From NCBI GenBank assembly GCA_021464525.1, contig JADRCO010000693.1, positions 1-28,106 of the forward strand: a stretch of DNA of 28,106 nucleotides, in the 5' to 3' direction. This document shows, one piece after another, positions 1-9,133 of this stretch (its first letter is position 1; every line of letters starts with the position of its first letter). Position numbers and translations under genes: made by a program. Origin of the DNA: Rhizophagus sp. LPA8_4_AMF. Its lineage: Eukaryota; Glomeromycota; Glomeromycetes; Glomerales; Glomeraceae. Below the pieces are notes generated by a model. That model searched no databases and was not told the origin of the DNA. It worked only from the letters and a program-made list of their open reading frames with translations.

Positions 1-130
1 AAAAAAAAGTGGCAATCTGCTAAAATCGCAGATCGCCGCAGATCTGAACCGAAAAAAGTTTACCGATGAATCAGGCAGTTCAGATGATAGCTGATTGAAA
101 TTTGCCAAATCTGACAGCAATCAGGCAGTA

Positions 131-196
131 ACTGATTGATGGCCGATTGATAGCTGATTGACAGCTGATTGACGGTTAATTGAAAGTTGATTGATG
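131..196. repeat. Degenerate 11-bp tandem repeat
   Basis: Five consecutive 11-bp units run from 142 to 196 and follow the pattern G[CT][CT][GA]ATTGANN: GCCGATTGATA, GCTGATTGACA, GCTGATTGACG, GTTAATTGAAA, GTTGATTGATG. A sixth, imperfect unit lies at 131-141, and single copies of GCTGATTGA occur upstream at about 90. It is a short minisatellite, probably inside an old repeat whose left side is outside the window. Confidence 0.7.
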
Positions 197-827
197 AACG
201 AATGTAATCATGCATATAAACTAATAGTGAATTTATTATAATACTTTATTATATTTGTTAAAAATTTAATCTCATAATAATATATATTTATAAAAATTAA
301 AACTTTATTAATTTCATGATTATTTGATTATTTTTACAAATAATAGAATAAAATACACTATCTTTTGATATAATAGTAAATAATGTAAATAAACAAAGTA
401 CAAAACATATATAATAATAAGAATAAATAAATACATTATAGTTAGCAAATATTTTTAATAAATGTGAAAACATATACACTGGTCGGAATAGTCCATTTTG
501 GCAAAATTTTAAATTGGACAAAATTCAGTCTGACCTTAGCCAATCAGTACCAAAAAAATTGGCAACTAATTTATTGGTGATTTGCAGTGTAACGCCTGCC
601 ACTTGTCAACAAATTGATCAATAAAAATCGGCAAAAATCAATACTATTCAACTTAATTACATTTCTGATTTTTATTCCAAATTTTATATTTTGTTCTGAT
701 TTTTAAATGTAATTAGTATAATTTCAATTTATTAATAAAAGCATACAAAATAAATATATATTTCTTTCTATTTCTAATTATTATTATTTATTATCTGAAC
801 GCTATCTAAATAATAGAATTTGATTTG
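197..827. other. AT-rich intergenic stretch, no gene seen
   Basis: Mostly A/T runs. The only structure is a short inverted repeat GCCAAT...ATTGGC near 539-563 and a GC-richer patch at 585-612. The open frame at 297-521 (minus) is low complexity and has no domain or splice context, so it is not called. Confidence 0.5.
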
Positions 828-2272
828 CTATTCAAATTGCCATCTAAAATCTAAAACAAAAGTTCTGGAAAACCATCTACCTAAAGAAAGTCCCATTGCA
901 AGTCCCAAAGCCAAAAAATTGGATGCTTACAAAAAAAAAGAACAATTAGAAAAATAAAAAATAAATAAAAAATTGATGTTTAATAAAACTTACCAAACTC
1001 AAATCCCAAAGCTGAGAGAACTGTTACCTACAAAAAAAAGAGAATGAAAAATTAAAAATAAAAATAAATAAAAATTGGTAAGTTTCATATTGAAACTTAC
1101 CAAACTCAAATCCTGAAGCTAAGGGAACCAATACCTACAAAAAAAATAACATTAGTAAATATTCATTAAAATCAAGCGAAAAAAAGATGAATATTGAAGT
1201 TTTACCTTCAAAATTCATTTAAGAACCTCTTGAATCTGCATCAACAAAAAATTCATAAAAAAAAATTAAAAAATTGGAACGTTAATAAATGTTCTGATAA
1301 AAAAATTAAAAAAAATTTCAAAATGTTAAAAAACATTTCGTGAAAAAAATATTAAAAATCATAACATTAATAAATATTCCAATAAAAATATTATTAAAAT
1401 AAAAGTTTCAAAATATTAAAAAACGTTTTGATAAAAAAAAATTCTGAAACGTTTAGAAACGTTTCATTTAGAAATATAAAATAGAAAAAAATTGAAACGT
1501 TAGAATAAAAAAAAGAAAACTTTTTTGAGATTTCCTACACAAAAAAAATATAAAAAAAATGGTTTTTTATATTAAAAAACCATTTTTTAAAGAAAGTTTC
1601 AAAACTCCTTCAAAACTGGAAAATGGTATTCAACTTCAGAACCAATTTCCTACATAAAATTTAATAAAAAATGCTTTTTACGTTAAAAACATTTTTTTAA
1701 AGAAAGTTTTGAATTTCCTTTGAAACTTACCTGGGAAAACAGTATTCACGTCGCAACTGATTTCCTACAAAAAAAAGTATAAAAAGAACATTTTTTATGT
1801 TAAAAAACATTTTTTATTAATAGCTTCAAAATCTTTCAAAACTTACCTGGAATATCGGTATCCATGCTGGAACCGATTTCTTACACAAAAATATAAAAAA
1901 AATGTTTTTTAATGTTAAAAAATGTTTTTTTAAACAAGCTTCAAAAATCTTTCAAAACTTTACCTGGTGTAGAGCGAAAATCAGGGGGTTCCACCACTTT
2001 GTCTTATTAAATATGGAAAACAAAGAAAAACATTAGTAATACCTATCCCTTAAATTAAATTGTGATAGCTTCCGCCATCCTAATTGCTACATAAAATAAA
2101 ATTAAACATTAATTAATTCTCAGGCAAACCATGAGCATACATATGTAACTTTTGATAATTAATATTTTATTTATTAGTTTTGGATTGATATAGTTCCATC
2201 CATCACTGAGCAATATTGCTTAGAGCAAATTTTCTACTGTGAGGAAAGGCGAATCTACTGCCTTTTTATATA
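828..2272 (-). other. Array of tandem mini-exon/intron modules (putative micro-exon gene or its relic)
   Basis: On the minus strand at least six short segments are flanked by acceptor-like TGTAG (or TGTAAG, TGCAG) and donor-like GTAAG/GTAAA: 1964-2002 (39 nt), 1847-1879 (33), 1731-1764 (34), 1206-1235 (30), 1101-1134 (34) and 994-1027 (34). A further one at 1616-1649 (34 nt) has kept the acceptor but lost the donor GT. The introns between the first four are about 80 nt and alike, with a GAAAG..TTTTGAAGC start and AAAAACATTTTTT-type repeats. Two exon families are visible: GAAATC..TTCCAG (1616-1880), which in one frame reads EIGSSMDTDIP, EISCDVNTVFP and EIGSEVEYHFP, and GTAnnnGTTC..GATTTGAGTTTG (994-1134). 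A last segment could end at a stop at 828-830. A TATA box lies upstream at 2261-2272. Most modules are 34 nt, so joining them all changes frame, and I found no convincing start codon or signal peptide. Modular hydrophilic repeats on tiny exons recall SP7-like secreted effectors of Rhizophagus, but that link is only inference. It may be a decayed gene. Confidence 0.5.
2261..2272 (-). promoter_or_regulatory. TATA box upstream of the mini-exon array
   Basis: The minus strand reads TATATAAAAAGG, a strong TATA match. It is followed by CAGTAGATTC and, about 260 nt further on, by the first mini-exon-like module ending at 1964. A transcription start near 2230-2240 would be expected. No other gene lies downstream on that strand, so it supports the array being, or having been, transcribed. 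Confidence 0.5.
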
Positions 2273-3106
2273 AAATACATATTCTTTACTACATTTCTAA
2301 TCTATTATTTCTTCAATTTCTTTTCTTAAGATTCTTCTTTCCTTCATGTAAACAATGATGTAATATTTATATGAGTCATAATTACTCATAATCGAAGTTA
2401 ATAAAAGAAAAATATAAAGAACAATTTCTACTATTTCTTATCCTTTCTTATCAATTAATTATTTACCCATCGGTTAAATATTTATCCGAATTAAACTATG
2501 TTGCTAATTATAACTATACTAAAAATAAAATAACTAAAAATAAAATTGCCAATTATAAGTATAAAATAACTAAATATAAAATATATAACTATACTAAATA
2601 TACTGATAATATTCTTATATTACTATTTCATAATGCTACAACACCAAAAATAAGAAACATTAAACTATAAAAGCAAACGATTGATTTTATGGCACTGTAT
2701 TGGTCTTTGAAACACTACTATTGCACCACATGTAAATACTGTTAGATGTGGAATGTTTAGTGTTTCACACAAATCAAACTTTTCCTCTGCAGATTCAATT
2801 TGATTCGGACTCAACTCAGACTTGATTCGAACCCAAAAATTTTTATCTCACGATATAGTGATCTGATTCGAATGAACTCTTTTTTAATCGATAGATCTCA
2901 TTACCCTGATCAAAATAAAAAGATCATCCAAATTGGACTGCTAGATCAAAAGTTATTCGTAAATAAAGTTTTTACTCTTTGGGATCAATCAGGGCTACAC
3001 CATATTACGAATCGATTTGTGCGGAATACTAGGAATGTTTTGCATAATGTAAAATCAATGATATAATAATTAGTCTAAAGTAAAGAAAAAATTCTATAAT
3101 AGCTAT
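2273..3106. other. Intergenic, AT-rich, with one imperfect hairpin
   Basis: No gene is supported. The open frame at 2800-3066 (plus) is built from repeated GATC/GATTCGAA words and shows no domain. An inverted repeat spans 2708-2766: TGAAACACTA at 2708-2717 pairs with TAGTGTTTCA at 2757-2766, and CCACAT (2726-2731) pairs with ATGTGG (2746-2751) inside it. This may be a small element end or a remnant of a palindromic repeat. Confidence 0.4.
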
Positions 3107-5129
3107 CTAGGAAGATGGAGAAGAAGGTGTAGCAGGCTCTACTCTGTATTTCTTGCTAGAAGAAGCTATTACCGTGCCAGTTGAGTCATCTGAGTGTACT
3201 GAAGTAATATCATTGTCTACAATTGATGGCGGAGGTGAAGGGAAATCAAGTTTTCATTTGCGGTCAGTAGTATTCATAGTTTTGTAAAGAAAGATATTTG
3301 ATTGTGATAACCATAATTGTGCTGAAGGAGGAATGTTAAAATGTAATAAGCCAACTAAGGGATCAGTAAATGGTTCATTCACAACATGTTGAACCAGAAG
3401 TGTATACAAAGGTGTTGGCAGTTTGGAATAAGGTAAAGATATAAACTGTGGTGTAGTAGAAGTATTATTAGAAGTCACTGGAAATCCGGTAATAACTGAT
3501 AGAGATATATCCTTTTGTAAGTGAGTATTTAATCACATATATTGTGAAGGTGAATCATCGAGTACCATGTGTGATGTACCAGATGGTGAGAATGAAGATG
3601 GTTGTAAACCAGACATCTTACGTCAAGCAACCTTATTTTTCCTTTGTCAATAATTCTTCGCACGCTTTTTATCCTGTTTAGAGAGTAACGGAAGTTTATA
3701 GAGTAAATATTTATGTGGAACGTGGTGAAGTTGTTTAATAACTTGACTGTCAAAGAGAATATTGGTTCTTCTAATTTTTATTATGCACCTCTTTTTTAAG
3801 ATCTCACTTTATCCAGCATCACGTGATCAGGTAAAGATATAAGCAAGAGCTGATTTTTCTTCGTTCAAGTTACCTTGTCTATATTTATTAATCAGTTCTA
3901 CTACCTTCTCTTCACTGATTGTATCTTTACGTGGTTTATTTACGGACACTTGTAACTTGCCATCCTTATCAACCTCACTCCTTGAATTTTCTGGGATAAT
4001 TTTTTCCATCACTGATGGAATAATTGAATCAAATTTTTTTCCATTCCGGTATTATCCACATCCTGCCATCTCCTTCAAATACAAAGCTCTGTTCAATTGC
4101 TACACCCAAGGTGCATTCATTGCTAAAATATGCGTAACAGTACTTTTTACCTTTTATCTTGATAATTTCAACAAAGCAATCTTGTAATTCGTGTAGAACT
4201 TTTCTTTAATTTCCTCATCTGGCAACATTTTGTCCTCATCTCTAACACTCATATATGCTGTATAAGCATACTATTTACGAATGTCTGATAAAGAAGTATT
4301 GCCCTTGAACCATCTAAACCAATATACATTCCCGTCTACTCTTATTCCTATGCAGTCCCGCTTCAACCATTCTGGTGGAGTATCTTATTAAATAAATTGA
4401 TTTCTGCTTTAACTGACTTGTATTTATATTGGAATTTAATAGATATTTTCTGTACTAATCCCAATTTTTTAAATGTAGTTATTATTTTTTCTTTGTTCCA
4501 CTTTGCTGGTACATCATAAAATAACATACCATGTGATTCCTTTTCATAGATGTTATTATCTATTTCAGTCTCTGGCAGATCATTGATCATTAACTTGGTT
4601 GCTTTTTTGATGCTGCACCAGATTTTTTCTTTTTTTTTATTTTGGTACGCCTTTTGTCAATTATCTTGAGTACTTGCCAATTTTGGTATTGTCTCCTTGC
4701 TATTGATCTGCTCCTCATTCTGTGATATAATTCGTTCCTTTGAATCTAGCTCAGTTCCTATTTTTGGATTCAGACTCGTGCTTTCTTTATTCTTTTGCTG
4801 CACCTGAGTGAGCCATCCACGAAGGTTGTTTTATATTCTTTCCCATATGCATTATTTCACTGTCATATATTATAGAAGCTACTGCTACACTTATTGATAA
4901 TAAAAATTCTACTATATCTTCCAAAATATGAGTATCTTTCCCTATCTTCATCATAAGCCCAGGTTCTACTACTGCCATTCCTTTGTACCATCTTCTTGTC
5001 TTATCAAGAATAGCTCGAATAGCTCATGGCTCAAGGTTGTCCAATATTTTTGAAACTATTACTTAACTCTCGTCCTATATCCTTTATGAAACGATTTTCA
5101 AACTCTTCCCTCGTTAAATATGGCTCCAT
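3107..5129 (-). pseudogene. Decayed retroelement-type ORF1 (RRM-like protein), many frameshifts
   Basis: Read on the minus strand, broken frames follow one another in the order of a repeat-family protein I recognise from Glomeromycota. The start is MEPYLTREEFENRFIKDIG (ATG at 5129). Then comes a helical segment with KIGKDTHILEDIVEF (4787-4978), a Lys/Gln/Glu-rich linker, an RRM-like segment MLFYDVPAKWNKEKI with QYKYKSVKAEI (4363-4590), a WF..GNTSL-like stretch, a polar segment (3827-4012) and a Ser/Pro/Asp-rich tail ending at 3107. At least six frame changes or in-frame stops interrupt it. The domain order suits the nucleic-acid-binding ORF1 of a non-LTR retrotransposon, but no reverse transcriptase is present, so the element class is inferred. 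Confidence 0.6.
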
Positions 5130-5313
5130 ATTTGTAATATAAAATTATTTTTAATAAAGAGTGAAAATATTTTGTATTTAATTTTTCTTACTGCGGAATT
5201 ATTATGTTTTTGAAAAATTCTAGAAGATTTTTTTTGATTTCAAGATACTCAAATTTGGATAACTGATAAATTGTTGAATAAATATCTTACATTTCTACTT
5301 TAAGCAGTATTAT

Positions 5314-5990
5314 CTAGGGGTGTGGGGGTCCAACTCATATGTTTTGAATGTTACACAAGCTGATCAGAACTGTCCTTATTAATAAATTACTATGTATTAA
5401 TAGTAAAACGTAATGTTACCCCATGTTTAAAGTGAAATATCACCCAATAATCAATATAATCATGAAAAAAAAATGATAAATCGGGAATGTCACAATGCGA
5501 AACTATAGGAATATATGATTTTTTTCAAAGTATCGAGTTTGTATCTTTAAAAAATTTGAATCGGCTATTTAAAATACCTCAAAATCATATAAATTTTTAT
5601 TAAACACTTAAAAATAATACATAATAAAAGAAGAAAACACTATTTTAAAGAGTTTATTCAAAAAATATTTATAACTTATTATTTGAAATCTCAAAACAAG
5701 CAAAGAGAGATTCTAACATTCTATTGACAAAATAGAAAAAACATATAAAACTAAGAAATAAGCAACCAGTAATCCAATTTTAATAAAAAAACTTCGCCTA
5801 TATAGAACTAATATGAATAAACCTTAGCTTTGACATCGGCTGCTTTCTTTTGCGTGTGTGTTGAAAAAAATAAAAAAAAGCGATGTTTTAATAGTATTTT
5901 TTTGTTGTGTAACCAATTTATGAGAGGGACAGTTCTTTCGGTTATGATCAGCCTGTGTAACATTTGAGTTGGACCCCCCACACCCCCTAG
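5314..5990. mobile_element. 677-bp non-autonomous DNA transposon with long TIRs and 7-bp TSD
   Basis: The left end begins CTAGGGGTGTGGGGGTCC and the reverse complement of the right end begins CTAGGGGGTGTGGGGGGTCC. Similarity continues through CCAACTC, TGTTACACA, GCTGATCA and AGAACTGTCC for roughly 70 bp on each side, with small indels. Both ends are bordered by the identical heptamer GTATTAT (5307-5313 and 5991-5997), a perfect target site duplication. The interior is AT-rich with no open frame, so it must be mobilised in trans. A 7-bp duplication does not fit the common hAT (8), MULE (about 9) or Tc1 (TA) patterns, so I leave the superfamily open. Confidence 0.8.
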
Positions 5991-5997
5991 GTATTAT

Positions 5998-6585
5998 ATT
6001 TCAAAAAGATTTCCTTTTGTATTTTCAATAAATTCCCTAAATATTTAGTGAAAAATTAACATCATTTATTTTTACTTCAATTGGTTTGATGATTCTGCAA
6101 TTATTAATACAATGGTTTAAAAATTTCAATTGATTTGCATATTGCAGTCAACTCATTTAAAATAAATCGACATGACAATGAAAGGATTAAGCAACATTTG
6201 ACCTATAAAATATAGTTGACAATCTAAATTTCGGATGTTAGAAAGACAAATAATCCTCTTTAATATCTTATCTAGTCCTTTTTTGTTATTCTAAAAATAA
6301 GTTTCTTTAACAGTTAACTTAAATAAAATATTATACTTCAATTTTCTTATTTTTATATTTTATAAATCCTTTATTATCATAAAATATTTGTATTCCATAA
6401 TTTTTTCAATATAGATCATTTTGCAATGTTTATTTTAATCCTAATCTATAATTATCATGGCCAGATGACATAAATGTAATGGTAAAAATTGAAAAACAAG
6501 CTCTTACCGTCGATCACTCGACCAAAAGTTTTTGGAAGAAAAGTAAATATATAAATATATAAAAAGAAGGAAACACGTCAAAAAT
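5998..6585. other. AT-rich spacer between two mobile-element relics
   Basis: No open frame of note, no repeat and no promoter that I can support. The sequence becomes less AT-rich and more CpG-containing after about 6480, where it grades into the next relic. Confidence 0.4.
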
Positions 6586-6589
6586 GGAG

Positions 6590-7260
6590 ATTTTTCTTAA
6601 GGAAAGAGTTCAACAAAAAGTAAAAGTTTTTAGCAGCACAAATCGTTTTATTATTTCATACTTTAAAAATATAGTTTATCTACAAAAAAAAAGACTTCGT
6701 AAAAGAAATAGACCGCGTTATAAAAACCAAAAACAATAACATAGGTTTGTTTGATAGCATAACAAGTTCCGCTAGACTAAATAGCGAGATGGTAGAACTC
6801 ATGCTAAGGTGTAGCTTACGAGTAACCTTCGATATATATGAAAAACTATAGGGAAACAGAACGATTGTCTTAGATGTTGGCTGACGAAGCGAGACGCGAC
6901 TCGATGTTAAAAATAACGAAGAAAGATGATGAAATAAGGGAAATTTCAGTAACAAAAAAAGAAATCGAGTCGCAATAAACGTTTAGGGGGAAAAACAACA
7001 AAGGAAAACGTAATAGTCATATTTTTCCATGATATATCGAAACGCTGGAAAGAAAACGAACTTATAGAAAAGTGAATCAGGAATTGTGAAGAAAATAATT
7101 AGAAGACAATTCAAATATCGAACGGTGTGGGCAGAGATAATTTTAAAAAAGGTTTTTGCGATACGTTTTGAAGAAGAGGACTTCGGAATTGCGTTCGATG
7201 GTACAAATGAAATTTTACAACCGTAGAACGAGCAAATGGGATGACATTATGTTGACGTAG
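6590..7260 (+). pseudogene. Highly diverged ORF1-like relic, plus strand
   Basis: Two short pieces line up with the better-preserved ORF1 at 3107-5129. At 6783-6850 SEMVELMLRCSLRVTFDIYE matches EDIVEFLLSISVAVASIIYD position by position at E-[IM]-V-E-[FL]-x-L and at the closing I-Y. At 7012-7145 FHDISKRWKENELIEK, then (after frame breaks) RQFKYRTVWAEI, matches FYDVPAKWNKEKI then QYKYKSVKAEI. The same order and spacing make chance unlikely. Numerous stops show it is dead. The region is visibly richer in G and CpG than its surroundings. Outer limits are uncertain. Confidence 0.5.
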
Positions 7261-8750
7261 ACTCGTATTGCGACGTAATAAATAAATTATAAAAAATACA
7301 AAGCAGAATTTGCAAAATAGAATTAAGAAATAATACTTTTCTTCGAGAACGAGGAGAATTTAAGTTTCGCGATGTACCAATCTTCGGAAAGAGAAAATAA
7401 AATAGGTAATAAATGGATGATCCATAAATTCAAAACTATCCGAAACAATTCTAAGCGAATATGAGGTACGAGGGCGCCATCAATCGCGAAATTAGGGCAA
7501 AAATATGAACGAAGAGAGGAAACGAATGCAAATATTACGGAAGTAACGGAGGAAGAAGAACTGCTAGGACCAGCACCGATTTTTGGATGGATATATATTT
7601 AGAAAAATAGGGAAAAAGAGAGAGCACGTTTTTGGTGGCACGTTCAGAGAAGTGAGAAGTAAATAATAGAATAATTTTCAATTGAAGGTTGAAAGTGAAC
7701 CTCGTCACAAAACTTACTTTGAATATTAACATAAAGTGTTTGTTAGTAAAATTGATTTTGTATACTAACATAAGATTCTAGTAGATAAAATAGTACTTTA
7801 TTGAACTTTTAGGATAGGAATTGTGTTTTATGCATTCAAGTATAAATCGAGTCTCGTGATTTACGAGAAGGGTGTTAACAATCAATTAATATAAATAAAT
7901 AAATAAAAGAGGAAATGGTAAATTATTATAAATTTTGCCGCGAAAATGAAAATTAAAAAGCTTTAAAATTTATTTTTATTTACGTTATTGTTGGTTTACT
8001 ACAGGGGAATAACAAAAGTGGGTACGAATAACAGCCCGCCAAAATTAGTGATATACATTGAGGATAATTCAATTTTCTGCGAAATTGTTTTTTTGATCAC
8101 TTGATTTCTTTAGAAAATATATTTCATCTTAGGTAATGCAGTTGTAATGTTAGCCATATGATGTATTTACTTACAAACAAACTAAATTTTTCTTTTTGAC
8201 AAGTTGTAATAAAATCCAAAATATGGGCTATCATTTGAACGCATTGGGCAGTTAATGAAGATTAGCAAATAATACGCCGGCGGAGGACTATTAAAGTTCG
8301 TTGCTTTAGTAACCTAAATTGTAATGTTGGATTTCTAATTTCGTTATAAAAACGGTCCATCGAGAATTTCAATCTAGAATAGTGCTGACAGATATAACAG
8401 GATATTGTAGTGATTTGTTAATGATGATTATTGACGATAATGTAGACTTTATGACCGAGTTTCGTTTTACAATACTTATAAAATCATCATTTTAGGGAGG
8501 TTTTTAATAAGGAATAAAATATTATGTCTCTCAGTAATTATGATTGCTTATTTAACGAAAACTTTTGGTGCGATAAGTATGATTACGAATGACTAATGAA
8601 ATGGACAAATAAAAATCTATAAGTCAATGATGTCTTCAAGTACAAAAAAATTTCCACATGATTATAATTTTCAAAAATAGGGTTGAATTTGTCATACATT
8701 TCTGCGTACAAAAAGCCATCGAGAGATGACAAATAAATAAAAACATTTTA
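7261..8750. other. Intergenic, no gene recognised
   Basis: 7261-7650 keeps the purine-rich, CpG-containing composition of the preceding relic and may be its tail, but I could not align it. 7650-8750 is ordinary AT-rich spacer. The open frames here, such as 7535-7771 (minus), look like antisense of purine-rich DNA and have no domain. Confidence 0.4.
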
Positions 8751-8758
8751 TTATTGTT

Positions 8759-8773
8759 GGAATATTCCAGAAT
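8759..8773. promoter_or_regulatory. Heat-shock-element-like site
   Basis: GGAATATTCCAGAAT contains three alternating units (nGAAn nTTCn nGAAn) without mismatch, the consensus for trimeric heat shock factor. It lies 375 bp upstream of the first coding base of the nuclease-like gene. A 9-base match is expected by chance now and then in DNA this AT-rich, so function is inference only. Confidence 0.3.
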
Positions 8774-9043
8774 ATATGTAAATTCATATCAGTCTGACAA
8801 ATTGTGCCAATAATGGAAATGATGGGAAATGCGACAACAATTGAGTCATTTGCCAAACAATGATTTATTGTAAAGCATATCACTAATATTTGTGATTAAT
8901 AAAATAGTAATCTGACGCGATAAATGTTAATTAATGTGTCAAACTGACAAGACTGATATTTACTTTTTGTATTAATGCATCAGTCCAAGTCATATTAGAA
9001 AGAAATTTCTATTTGAAGGTCCCTTCCTGCACATAAACGTTAA

Positions 9044-9075
9044 ACTTTACTTCAACTTTGCTTCAACTTTGCTTC
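9044..9075 (+). promoter_or_regulatory. Pyrimidine-rich tandem 11-mer upstream of nuclease gene
   Basis: The word CTTCAACTTTG occurs twice in a row and a third, partial copy (CTTC) follows. It sits about 60-90 bp before the ATG at 9134. Pyrimidine tracts just upstream of the start also precede the F-box and HMG-box genes here. No clear TATA box was seen for this gene. Confidence 0.35.
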
Positions 9076-9133
9076 TCTAAATACACACAACTCTGAACCA
9101 TTTAGTACTTCTCTGAACTTGAAAAAGAGCAAA

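Noticed and set aside
297-521. 74-codon open frame, minus strand
   Set aside because: Hydrophobic, Tyr/Phe/Ile-only low complexity from AT-rich DNA; no domain, no promoter, no splice context.
2815-2840. tRNA B-box-like GGTTCGAATC on the minus strand
   Set aside because: No A box at the right distance and no acceptor stem could be formed.
6680-6955. 91-codon open frame, minus strand
   Set aside because: Antisense of the diverged ORF1-like relic; Ser/Leu-rich composition comes from the purine-rich opposite strand.
7535-7771. 78-codon open frame, minus strand
   Set aside because: No ATG context or domain; antisense of purine-rich DNA.
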